This document shows positions 1-6,385 of a stretch of DNA of 12,942 nucleotides, one piece after another. The position numbers were made by a program, and so were the translations under genes. This DNA is from Actinomycetota bacterium (GTDB lineage: Bacteria > Actinomycetota > Actinomycetes > Actinomycetales > Cellulomonadaceae). Position 1 is the stretch's first letter. Each line of letters opens with the position of its first letter. The stretch covers positions 1 through 12,942 of the forward strand of contig JAHIJU010000500.1 in assembly GCA_018898235.1 (NCBI GenBank). The letters are read 5' to 3'. The notes under the pieces are model-generated. The model searched no databases. It was not told the DNA's origin and saw nothing but the letters and a program-made list of their open reading frames with translations.

Positions 1-93
1 AGCCCGACAAGCCCCAGCCTGAGCCGACGCGTCCGAGCCGACAAGCCCGAGCCCGAGCCGACGAGCCCGAGCCTGGGCGGACGAGTCCGAGCT
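1..93. repeat. degenerate 20-bp-period tandem repeat
   Basis: Five imperfect units lie head to tail at 1-20, 21-34 (about 6 bases shorter), 35-54, 55-74 and 75-93. They share the core GAGCCGACGAGCCCGAGCC with substitutions. The two best units (35-54 and 55-74) differ at only two positions. The 20-base period is not a multiple of three, so a repeat-encoded protein would change frame at each unit; this argues for non-coding DNA. One frame (1-201) happens to stay open and would read as a Pro/Ser/Arg-rich tail, so the end of a gene entering from the left cannot be fully excluded. Confidence 0.55.
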
Positions 94-261
94 AGGGCCC
101 AGGCCGAGGGCCACGCCCCAGTCCAGCCCAGCCCCAGCCCCAGCCCGCCGGCAAGTGGTCAGTTCGGCTCCTCGACACGCCGGAGGACGCCCACCAGGTG
201 ACCAGTTCCGGGCGCCAGGGCGGCTCCGCCGGAGAGAGTCCGCCGGGGAGAGTCCAGGGGA
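94..261. other. non-coding stretch, low complexity
   Basis: Together with the flanking repeats this forms a gap of about 365 bases without a convincing gene. It contains a run of CCCAG-type repeats (about 121-148), two related segments near 155-165 and 198-210 (TCAGTTCGG and CCAGTTCCGG), and two GAGAGTCC copies near 233-255. No good start with a ribosome binding site, no tRNA and no obvious terminator hairpin were seen. Confidence 0.4.
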
Positions 262-301
262 GGGGCGAGGGCGGTCAGGCGGGGGCGAGGGCGGTCAGGC
301 G
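262..301. repeat. perfect 20-bp direct repeat, two copies
   Basis: The unit GGGGCGAGGGCGGTCAGGCG occurs exactly twice without a gap (262-281, 282-301), followed by a decaying third start (302-311). It ends about 65 bases before the ParA-type gene. The period equals that of the degenerate array at the window start, though the sequence differs. It could be a simple replication-slippage repeat or an iteron-like protein-binding array; the sequence alone does not decide. Confidence 0.8.
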
Positions 302-365
302 GGGCGGGGCGTAGCCAGCGCTCACCTGGGTCGCGTAGCGTCCCGCCCAAGGAGGCCTGACCTGG

Positions 366-1118
366 ATGAAGACCATTGCGGTGTACAGCGTCAAGGGCGG
401 GGTGGGCAAGACCACCACCGCCGTCAATCTCGCGTTCGCAGCCGCCGGATCGGGCTCGACCCTGCTGTGGGACCTCGACCCGCAGGGCAGTGCGACGTAC
501 CTCATGCAGGTCAAGCCCAAGCTGCGGGGCGGCGCGCAGGCGCTCGTCACGGGCCAGACCCCGGTCCGCGGGGCGGTGCGGCGCTCGGCGTGGGAGACCC
601 TGGACGTGCTGCCGGCCGATACGACGTACCGCCAGCTGGAGCTGACGCTCGACGGGGCGAAGAAGTCCGAGCGGCGGGTCGAGCTGACCCTCGGGGCGCT
701 CGACGGCGACTACGAGTACGTCGTGCTCGACTGCCCGCCCGGCTCGTCGGTGCTGGCCCGCAACGTGCTGCGCGCGGCGGACCTCGTCGTCGTCCCGCTG
801 GTGCCGTCGCCGCTGGTGCTGCGGTCGCTGGACCAGGTGCTGGAGCTGGTGGACGACGGCGACCGGCCGCCGCGGGTGCTGGCGTTCCTCACCCAGGTGG
901 ACCGGCGCAAGAAGGCCCATCGCGAGGTGGCCGCCGAGCTGCCGGTGCAGCGCTCGCAGGTGGCCGATGTCGCGGTGCCGGCCGCGGTGGTGGTCGAGCG
1001 GATGGGCGACCACCGGGCACCGCTCGGGTCGTTCGCCGCGTCGACCCCGGCCGGCCTGGCGTACGCCGAGCTGTGGCGTCAGGTCGAGAAGGCGGCTCGG
1101 AAGCCTGCCCGGCACTGA
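366..1118 (+). CDS. ParA/MinD-family ATPase (solo)
   Basis: This 250-residue protein is a deviant Walker A P-loop ATPase. Residues 10-17 (KGGVGKTT) carry the signature lysine K10 and the phosphate-binding K15. Walker A' is at 35-40 (DLDPQG, D36/D38) and Walker B at 118-125 (YVVLDCPPG, D122). Such proteins dimerise on ATP and position DNA or protein cargo. Length and the missing N-terminal HTH fit small type Ib/MinD-like members rather than the classical chromosomal ParA. The ATG is preceded by AAGGAGG about 10 bases upstream. No parB lies downstream; the next gene is an aminotransferase, so it looks like an orphan ATPase, though a partner could lie left of the window. The cargo is unknown. 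The family call is secure, the specific role is not. Confidence 0.88.
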   Translation: MKTIAVYSVKGGVGKTTTAVNLAFAAAGSGSTLLWDLDPQGSATYLMQVKPKLRGGAQALVTGQTPVRGAVRRSAWETLDVLPADTTYRQLELTLDGAKKSERRVELTLGALDGDYEYVVLDCPPGSSVLARNVLRAADLVVVPLVPSPLVLRSLDQVLELVDDGDRPPRVLAFLTQVDRRKKAHREVAAELPVQRSQVADVAVPAAVVVERMGDHRAPLGSFAASTPAGLAYAELWRQVEKAARKPARH

Positions 1119-1150
1119 CGGTCGTCCCACGATCTGTTCACTGTGACCGC

Positions 1151-1179
1151 GGTGCAACATACGAGTCGTATCCTGCACC
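1151..1179. promoter_or_regulatory. 29-bp dyad before the aminotransferase gene
   Basis: Arms GGTGCA/TGCACC (1151-1156, 1174-1179) and ATACG/CGTAT (1159-1163, 1167-1171) pair about a centre at 1165, with 11 of 13 half positions complementary. It lies 38 bases before the first ATG. A TATCCT -10-like box (1169-1174) overlaps its right side, so a bound protein could block transcription. It could instead act as an RNA hairpin if transcription starts upstream. The inner part recurs before the M20 gene at 7394-7409. The identity of the binding protein is unknown. Confidence 0.5.
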
Positions 1180-1216
1180 CGCCGGCTGCGAGGGCCGACG
1201 CCGCCACGAGGGGAAC

Positions 1217-2101
1217 ATGATGGGCACCGCCGTTCTGGTCATGATCGATCACCCGAGCGCGAGCCACCCGGGGGCACCCGCCTTCCGCCTGGTCCCGGCC
1301 GCTTCGTCACAGCTTCCCGTCACGGATGTTGCCGTGACCCGCGGTGACGGCATCTTCGAGACCGCCGCCGTCCGGGACGGCGTCGTGCAGTCGGCGGATC
1401 GGCATCTGACCCGGTTGGCGCACTCCGCGGCGATGCTGGAGCTGCCCGTCCCGGACCCGCAGGTCTACCGCGAGGCGATCGCCGCGGCGGTCGGGGCGCT
1501 CGCCGACTCCTCGGATGCGTTCGTCAAGTACACGTTGTCCCGCGGCGACGAGGAGAACCCGAAGGGGCCGATCGGCTGGGTGTACGCCGATGTGTCCCCC
1601 GACCACGACGACGAGCGCACCCAGGGCCTGCCCGTCGTGCTGCTGTCCCGCGGGTATGCCCTCGACATCGCCGAGACGGCACCCTGGCTGCTGCAGGGCG
1701 CCAAGACGCTCTCGTACGCGGTCAACAAGTCGGTGCTGCGCGAGGCCAAGCGGCGCGGTGCGGCCGACGTGGTCTTCACCACCACCGACGGCTACCTGCT
1801 GGAGGGTCCGACGAGCTCGCTCGTGCTGCGGGTCGGGGACACGCTCGTGACCACGCGTCCGGAGAGCGGCATCCTTGCCGGCACCACCCAGGAGGACGTG
1901 TTCGCGTTCGCCGGTGAGCTGGGGCTGCGCAGCGAGGTCCGCGACGTGCGGATCGAGGAGCTGGCCGCGGCCGACGCCGCCTGGCTGATGAGCTCGGTGC
2001 GCCTCGGCGTCCCGATCACCGCGGTCGACGGGACGCCGAGGGCGTTCGATGCGGCACTCACGCAGCAGATCAACAGCCGGCTCATCGCGCGCCGCGCCTG
2101 A
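1217..2101 (+). CDS. class IV PLP aminotransferase (aminodeoxychorismate lyase-like)
   Basis: This 294-residue fold-type IV PLP enzyme carries the family landmarks: GDGIFET at 43-49, the predicted PLP lysine K163 within GAKTLSYAVN, EGPTSS at 196-201 and the phosphate-binding GILAGTTQ at 218-225. The family includes 4-amino-4-deoxychorismate lyase (folate), branched-chain aminotransferase and D-amino acid transaminase, and these residues do not separate them. No pabA/pabB lies alongside. GAGGGG sits 3-8 bases before two adjacent ATGs (1217 and 1220); the frame is open much further upstream, but only these starts have a good ribosome site and match family length. A large dyad precedes the gene and is partly shared with the M20 promoter, which makes a D-amino acid role worth considering. 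It ends at a strong bidirectional terminator. Confidence 0.85.
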   Translation: MMGTAVLVMIDHPSASHPGAPAFRLVPAASSQLPVTDVAVTRGDGIFETAAVRDGVVQSADRHLTRLAHSAAMLELPVPDPQVYREAIAAAVGALADSSDAFVKYTLSRGDEENPKGPIGWVYADVSPDHDDERTQGLPVVLLSRGYALDIAETAPWLLQGAKTLSYAVNKSVLREAKRRGAADVVFTTTDGYLLEGPTSSLVLRVGDTLVTTRPESGILAGTTQEDVFAFAGELGLRSEVRDVRIEELAAADAAWLMSSVRLGVPITAVDGTPRAFDAALTQQINSRLIARRA

Positions 2102-2170
2102 CGCCGCTCAGTCTGAGGTCGCGCAGTCCGAAGCCCCACGCCGCTCCGCCCGGCACAGCGCCTGACACCG

Positions 2171-2206
2171 CGTCGGCCCGCCCCTCGCACGAGGAGCGGG
2201 CCGACG
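2171..2206. terminator. bidirectional hairpin terminator
   Basis: A 16-bp stem (2171-2186 with 2191-2206) has one mismatch (C2182/A2195) and a GCAC tetraloop. It lies between two convergent genes, 70 bases after one stop and 12 bases beyond the other. There is no T-run on either side, as is usual in GC-rich actinomycetes. It probably ends transcription from both directions. Confidence 0.85.
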
Positions 2207-2217
2207 AACGGCAGCCG

Positions 2218-3777
2218 TCAGGCCAGGACGGCGACGTCCTCGAGCTCGGCCTCCTCGACCTGGGGCCGGCGGTTGAACGGACCGGCGGTGATCGACGTCC
2301 CGGCCACCACGGCCGCGACCAGCAGCATCGCGACCGAGATCCAGATCGCGACCGAGAACCCGTGCACAGCTGCGACCGCGACTGCGGTGGGGTCGCCCGC
2401 GCCGTGCGCCACGAGGTAGCGGGCCGTCGCCGAGGTCGCCACCGTGTTGAGCAGCGCGATGCCGATGGAGCCACCGACCTGCTGCGCCGTGTTCATGGTG
2501 GCCGAGGCCACCCCGGCGTCGCGCTGCTCCACCCCGAAGGTGGCCGTGCTCATCGCCGCCATGAAGTTCATGCCCATCCCCAGGCCGAGGAAGAACAGCG
2601 ACGGCAGCACGTGCCCCAGGTAGGACGACCCGACCTGGATCTGGGTGAGGTAGGCGAGCGCGGCCGCGGCGATCACCAGTCCGGGCACCATGAGCCGACG
2701 CGGGGCGACGCGGGGCAGCAGCCGGCTGGCGATGGCCAGCGAGCCGGTCATCATGCCGACGGTCATCGGCAGGAAGGCCAGCCCGGTGCGCACCGGGGAG
2801 TAGCCCTGGACCACCTGGAGGTAGTACGTGAGGAACAGGAACACCCCGAACATGCCGACGGTGGTCAGCCCGATCGTGGCGAGCGCGCCCCCGCGGTTGC
2901 GGTCGCGGATCACACGCAGCGGCAGCAGCGGGTAGGCGACCCGCTGCTCGACGGCGACGAACAGGGACAGCAGCGCCAGGCCGAGCACGAACATGGACAG
3001 CACCAGGGCCGAGGTCCAGCCGCGCTGCTCCGCCTCGCCGAGCCCGTAGACGATGGCGAGCAGCCCGCCGCTGGCCAGCACGGCACCGGCCACGTCGAGC
3101 CGGGGGGCCGATGTCGGGCGGTGGTCGTGCAGGAACATCGCCGCGATGGCGACGGCAGCCACGGCGATCGGTGCGTTGACCAGCAGGCACCAGCGCCAGT
3201 CGAGGTACTGCGTGAGCAGCCCGCCGACGATGAGTCCGATGGCGGCGCCACCACCGGCGATGGCTCCGTAGATGCCGAAGGCGCGGGCGCGTTCACGCGG
3301 TTCGGTGAAGGTGACGGTGAGCATCGACAGCGCGGCCGGCGACAGCAGCGCTGCGAACACGCCCTGGAGGGCGCGGGCGCCGAGCAGCATCCCGGCGTTG
3401 ACGGCCAGGCCGCCGATCGCGGAGGCGACGGCGAAGCCGATCAGCCCGATGAGCAGCGCGCGCTTGCGGCCGATGAGGTCGCCGATCCGGCCGCCGAGCA
3501 GCAGCATCCCGCCGAACGCGAGGGTGTAGGCCGTGATGACCCATTGCCGGTCGGCGTCGGAGATGCCCAGGTCGCGTTGGGCGGAGGGCAGGGCGATGTT
3601 CACGATGGTCATGTCGAGCACGACCATGAGCTGGGCCAGGCCGATGCCGACCAGTCCCCACCAGCGGCGGGGGTCGGTGGACGGGGTCATCGCCGGCGTC
3701 GGCGGCGGGCTCGTCGGGGCGGTGCCGAGGTGTGCGTCGCTGGGGGTCCCAGCGAGGTCGGGGCGTACGGGGTCCAT
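2218..3777 (-). CDS. DHA2-type MFS drug efflux transporter (EmrB/QacA family)
   Basis: This 519-residue membrane protein appears to have about 14 hydrophobic segments, as expected for proton-driven DHA2 exporters. Diagnostic motifs are LDMTIVNIALP at 54-64 (TM1), motif A GGRIGDLIGRKR at 95-106 after TM2 and a motif C-like glycine-rich stretch at 174-187 in TM5, without the usual proline. About 35 polar, Pro-rich residues precede TM1. I chose the ATG at 3777 because GGAAGG lies 6 bases upstream; a GTG at 3810 would add 11 residues but lacks a comparable site. The gene is transcribed away from a TetR gene and its promoter carries an inverted repeat, so induction by a repressor-binding compound is likely. 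Substrate unknown; family call strong. Confidence 0.93.
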   Translation of the reverse strand: MDPVRPDLAGTPSDAHLGTAPTSPPPTPAMTPSTDPRRWWGLVGIGLAQLMVVLDMTIVNIALPSAQRDLGISDADRQWVITAYTLAFGGMLLLGGRIGDLIGRKRALLIGLIGFAVASAIGGLAVNAGMLLGARALQGVFAALLSPAALSMLTVTFTEPRERARAFGIYGAIAGGGAAIGLIVGGLLTQYLDWRWCLLVNAPIAVAAVAIAAMFLHDHRPTSAPRLDVAGAVLASGGLLAIVYGLGEAEQRGWTSALVLSMFVLGLALLSLFVAVEQRVAYPLLPLRVIRDRNRGGALATIGLTTVGMFGVFLFLTYYLQVVQGYSPVRTGLAFLPMTVGMMTGSLAIASRLLPRVAPRRLMVPGLVIAAAALAYLTQIQVGSSYLGHVLPSLFFLGLGMGMNFMAAMSTATFGVEQRDAGVASATMNTAQQVGGSIGIALLNTVATSATARYLVAHGAGDPTAVAVAAVHGFSVAIWISVAMLLVAAVVAGTSITAGPFNRRPQVEEAELEDVAVLA

Positions 3778-3830
3778 GGCTGGCCTTCCGGAGGAGGGGG
3801 CGAGCTGCACCGCTCGTGGGGTCCAGCGGA

Positions 3831-3846
3831 CTAGGCTGTTTCCTAG
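3831..3846. promoter_or_regulatory. short inverted repeat CTAGG-6-CCTAG
   Basis: Perfect 5-bp arms (3831-3835, 3842-3846) flank a 6-base spacer in the predicted leader of the efflux gene, next to an 8-bp palindrome CCGGCCGG (3847-3854). It may be an accessory repressor site or chance; the arms are short. Confidence 0.25.
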
Positions 3847-3853
3847 CCGGCCG

Positions 3854-3885
3854 GTAAGTTAGTCTGAAGGTACGACGCTACTTAC
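3854..3885. promoter_or_regulatory. candidate TetR operator
   Basis: Arms GTAAGT (3854-3859) and ACTTAC (3880-3885) are perfectly inverted around 3869-3870, and the inner flanks keep partial symmetry (TAGTC against GACGCTA). The centre coincides with the -10 of the efflux promoter, so a bound repressor would block it. A TAGTCT box on the plus strand (3860-3865) that could serve the tetR gene also lies inside, consistent with autoregulation. The half-site spacing is long for a simple TetR operator, so exact limits are uncertain. Confidence 0.5.
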
Positions 3886-3895
3886 TAGCCGTCAA
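3867..3895 (-). promoter_or_regulatory. promoter of the efflux gene
   Basis: On the minus strand, TTGACG (3895-3890) is followed after exactly 17 bases by TACCTT (3872-3867). This is close to the sigma-70 pattern with an actinobacterial TAnnnT -10. The start of transcription would fall near 3860, giving a leader of about 80 bases before the ATG. Confidence 0.6.
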
Positions 3896-3954
3896 GTCAG
3901 TTTCTGGACGACGGCGCCCCGAGAGACGGACCAAGGAAGGGTCGGCGAACGACC

Positions 3955-4530
3955 ATGGCAGCCACGACGGCCGAGGCAGGCACCCGACGACGGGGCAACA
4001 CCCGTGCCGAGATCCAGCAGGCCGCCCTCGGCCGGTTCACCGAGCAGGGCTACGACAAGACCTCGCTCCGGGAGATCGCCGAGGACCTCGGGATCACCAA
4101 GGCGGCCGTCTACTACCACTTCCGCTCCAAGGACGAGATCCTCGAGAGCCTCATGGGCGAGGCGACGACGCGGCTCGACGAGCTGGTGGCCTGGATCAAG
4201 CAGCAGCCGCACACGCGCGAGGTACGGCTGGAGCTGGTCACCCGGTTGTCAGCCGCGGCCTCCAACGGCCTCGGGGACCTCATGCGCTGCGTCCAGGTGA
4301 ACGAGACCGTCCTGGACACCATGCCCGACCGCGTCAACCTCGCGCGACGCTACAAGCACGAGCTCTGGGAGGCCGCCACCCCGCCGGACGCCTCCGTGGC
4401 CGACCGGCTCCGGTTCCGGCTGGCCGTCATGGCCGTGCTGCTCGCCAGCCAGGGGATGGCCGACCTGGGCGGCACGGCGCAGGAGCGGTCGGCTGCGGCC
4501 CTTGAGGTGGCCACCGACCTCATGCCGTGA
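3955..4530 (+). CDS. TetR-family transcriptional repressor
   Basis: This 191-residue protein has a typical TetR N-terminus: a helical lead-in at about 17-33 (RAEIQQAALGRFTEQGYDKTS), then the helix-turn-helix at about 37-56 (LREIAEDLGITKAAVYYHF) and the SKDE motif. The C-terminal ligand-binding domain (about 65-190) is variable, as usual, and gives no clue to the ligand. Divergent orientation from the DHA2 exporter and the inverted repeat over its promoter argue that it represses that pump and probably itself. The only ATG in a sensible place has AAGGAAGG about 14 bases upstream, a long spacing, so translation may be modest. Confidence 0.92.
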   Translation: MAATTAEAGTRRRGNTRAEIQQAALGRFTEQGYDKTSLREIAEDLGITKAAVYYHFRSKDEILESLMGEATTRLDELVAWIKQQPHTREVRLELVTRLSAAASNGLGDLMRCVQVNETVLDTMPDRVNLARRYKHELWEAATPPDASVADRLRFRLAVMAVLLASQGMADLGGTAQERSAAALEVATDLMP

Positions 4531-4536
4531 CCGGGG

Positions 4537-4554
4537 CGCGGCGACCGGGCCGCG
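4537..4554. terminator. GC-rich hairpin between convergent genes
   Basis: CGCGGC (4537-4542) pairs with GCCGCG (4549-4554) around a GACCGG loop, in the 31-base gap between the tetR stop and the racemase stop. It is short, has no T-run and lies in very GC-rich DNA. It is plausible from position only. Confidence 0.35.
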
Positions 4555-4561
4555 GGCCAGG

Positions 4562-5650
4562 TCAGTCGACGGTGACCTCGTGGACCCGCAGTGTCGAGGC
4601 GGCCAGGTACTCCTCGTCGACCTGGGCCCCCAGCCCCGCGACCGTCGGCACCGTGACCCGGCCGGCGTGGGCGACCACCGGGGGCAGCACGACGTCGCGG
4701 GCGTAGTACTTGTCCGAGCCGGACACGTCGGACGGCAGCGTGAACCCGGGCAACGAACTGAGCGCGACGTTGGCGTAGCGGCCGACGCCGAACTCGTGCA
4801 TCCCGCCGCACCAGACGCCGAGCCCGGCCGAGGAGGCCAGGTCGTGCGCGGCGACCGCGGTCGTGAGCCCGCCCATCCGGGAGACCTTGATGTTGAGCAC
4901 CCGTCCGGCCTTCAGCTCCAGAGCCAGGCGCAGGTCGGCCAGCGACTCCACCGACTCGTCGAGGCAGACGGGGGTGTCGACCGTGGCGGCGAACCGGGCG
5001 TGCGCGAGCAGGTCGCGCGGGGCGAACGGCTGCTCGATCATCGTGAGGCGGTACTCGTCGAGCGCGCGCAGTGCCGCGAGGTGCTCGTCGGACTCGGTGT
5101 AGACCCCGTTGGCGTCGACGTGCACGTCCAGGTCCGGGTAGGCGCCGCGCACCGCACGCACCGGCTCGACGTCCCAGCCGGGCGCGATCTTGAGCTTGAC
5201 CCGCGGGTAGCCGTGGCCGACGTGCAGGGCCACCTGCTCCAGCAGGGCATCGATCGTCGGCTCGATGCCCAGTGACACCCCGGCGACGACCTCGGTGCGC
5301 GTCCCGCCGAGCGCGGCGGCCAGCGGGACACCGGTGGCCTCGGCGAACAGGGACCATGCGGCCACGTCGACCCCGGCCTTGGCGAACTCGTTGCCGCGCA
5401 CCTTGCGCCACAGCGCGCCCATCTGCGACGGGTGGTCCCAGTGCGCGCCCAGCACGGCGGGCAGCAGGTAGTCGCGGGCCACCAGCCAGCAGGTCTCGAC
5501 GTTCTCGGCGTTGTAGTAAGGGTCGGCGGCCGAGGCGATCTCGCCCCAGCCGACCGCACCGTCCTCGTCGACCAGGCGCACCAGGATGTGGTCGAGGTGT
5601 CCCTTGCGGTGCGAGCTGGTCTGGAACTCGTGCACCAGGTCCAGGCGCAC
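4562..5650 (-). CDS. enolase-superfamily N-succinylamino acid racemase/OSBS-type enzyme
   Basis: From the first canonical start (GTG 5650) this is 362 residues. It has the full active site of the muconate-lactonising subgroup: catalytic lysines K152/K154 (VKLKI), metal ligands D179 (DAN), E206 (IEQP) and D231 (LDES), and the opposing lysine K255 (NIKVSR). It closely resembles the Amycolatopsis N-acylamino acid racemase as I recall it, for example KLKI-PGWDVEPVRAVR and VWCGGM. An arginine three residues after K255 matches the one linked to racemase activity in NSAR/OSBS enzymes. Homologues are often labelled menC, but no menaquinone genes are nearby, whereas GNAT and M20 partners are. Family comparison and a good ribosome site indicate a true start ten codons upstream at an ATC (5680), giving 372 residues. 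It is last in the GNAT-SIS-racemase operon. Confidence 0.9.
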   Translation of the reverse strand: MRLDLVHEFQTSSHRKGHLDHILVRLVDEDGAVGWGEIASAADPYYNAENVETCWLVARDYLLPAVLGAHWDHPSQMGALWRKVRGNEFAKAGVDVAAWSLFAEATGVPLAAALGGTRTEVVAGVSLGIEPTIDALLEQVALHVGHGYPRVKLKIAPGWDVEPVRAVRGAYPDLDVHVDANGVYTESDEHLAALRALDEYRLTMIEQPFAPRDLLAHARFAATVDTPVCLDESVESLADLRLALELKAGRVLNIKVSRMGGLTTAVAAHDLASSAGLGVWCGGMHEFGVGRYANVALSSLPGFTLPSDVSGSDKYYARDVVLPPVVAHAGRVTVPTVAGLGAQVDEEYLAASTLRVHEVTVD

Positions 5651-5677
5651 CAGGTGCAGGGATGCGGCGACGACGCG

Positions 5678-5693
5678 GATGGCTCAGTCCTCC
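5678..5693 (-). promoter_or_regulatory. Shine-Dalgarno site and probable ATC start of the racemase
   Basis: GGAGG (5693-5689) stands 8 bases before ATC (5680-5678), immediately after the SIS gene stop (5686-5684), which is in the same frame. The ten codons from ATC to the GTG at 5650 encode IRVVAASLHL. These align without gaps to the first residues of known family members, whose Met falls exactly on the ATC. The GTG itself has no ribosome site. Either ATC is used as a rare start or an ATG has been altered by mutation or sequencing error. Confidence 0.55.
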
Positions 5694-6385
5694 GGGGTCG
5701 GGCCGGGATGGGCGTCCCCGGCGAGGTAGAGGCCCAGGTCGGCCGCGAGCTGGTCGCGGGCGGCGATCCGGCGCCGGGCGCCCTTGGCCGAGGCCCCCAC
5801 CAGGGTGGCCAGGATGTGCGAGACCGCGACGACGGCCGTGGGGGAGTCGACGAACGACGCGGACCCGGTGTCGACGACGACGGTCACGGCCGCCTTGGCC
5901 GCCAGCGGCGCATCGGCCGCGTCGGTGATCGCGACCAGCGACCCGCCCGCAGCGGCGAACGCCGTGGCCAGCGCGGCCGTCTCGCGCCGGTAGCGGCGGA
6001 ACGAGAAGGCGACGAGCACATCGCTCGCGGTGACCTCGGCGAGCACGTCGAGCGCCGGGACGGTCGCGTCGTCGATGAGGTGCACATGCGAGCAGCTCAC
6101 CGCAAGGTCGGTGGCCAGCAGCGTCGCGAACGCCAGGGACTTGCCGGTGCCGGTGACGTAGCGCCGACGCGCCGCGACCACGAGGGCCGCGGCGGCGGGC
6201 AGCGCACCGGACTCGGCGACCTGGCCCAGGGTGGCGACCAGGTGCCCGTCCTCGGCCTGCACCAGGCGGCGGACGAGGGTCTCGGCGCTGGGCCGGCCGG
6301 CCAGCCGCGCGGCGAACCGGTCGTCGACCGTGCCGTCCGCTGCGCCGTCGTCCGCGGCCCGCGCCCCCACGCCCACGGCGGTCAC
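5684..6385 (-). CDS. SIS-domain protein, RpiR-like without HTH
   Basis: This 233-residue protein consists mainly of a SIS (sugar isomerase) domain at about 55-200, with a TGTGKS loop at 78-83 and the FSFRRYRRET stretch at 127-136 typical of the effector domain of MurR/RpiR regulators. Those regulators normally carry an N-terminal HTH of about 75-80 residues before the linker. Here only about 50 low-complexity Ala/Gly/Asp-rich residues come first and no HTH is visible. The GTG start overlaps the GNAT stop by 4 bases (GTGA), so it is translationally coupled and an HTH encoded upstream in this frame is unlikely. It may be a sensor lacking direct DNA binding, a partner for another regulator, or an enzyme. 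The ligand is unknown; operon position suggests a metabolite of the amino acid pathway. Confidence 0.75.
   Translation of the reverse strand: MTAVGVGARAADDGAADGTVDDRFAARLAGRPSAETLVRRLVQAEDGHLVATLGQVAESGALPAAAALVVAARRRYVTGTGKSLAFATLLATDLAVSCSHVHLIDDATVPALDVLAEVTASDVLVAFSFRRYRRETAALATAFAAAGGSLVAITDAADAPLAAKAAVTVVVDTGSASFVDSPTAVVAVSHILATLVGASAKGARRRIAARDQLAADLGLYLAGDAHPGPTPED

Noticed and set aside
1..201. Open frame that could be the 3' end of a Pro/Ser-rich gene
   Set aside because: The 20-base repeat period does not fit a reading frame, and no conserved feature supports coding. It is kept only as a possibility in the repeat entry.
155..1216. Long open frame extending the aminotransferase upstream through the ATPase gene
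   Set aside because: The upstream part is Arg/Gly-rich with no family similarity and overlaps the clear ATPase in another frame. The ribosome site and family length place the start at 1217.
3778..3810. GTG 3810 as start of the efflux transporter
   Set aside because: No ribosome site was found, whereas ATG 3777 has GGAAGG at good spacing.
2362..3834. 490-codon open frame antisense to the efflux transporter
   Set aside because: The translation is low-complexity, rich in His/Gln/Arg/Glu and without recognisable motifs. The minus strand encodes a full set of MFS motifs.
4562..5650. Dedicated menaquinone OSBS (menC) role
   Set aside because: No other menaquinone gene is near and the GNAT and M20 partners fit the racemase pathway. 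A promiscuous OSBS activity is still possible.
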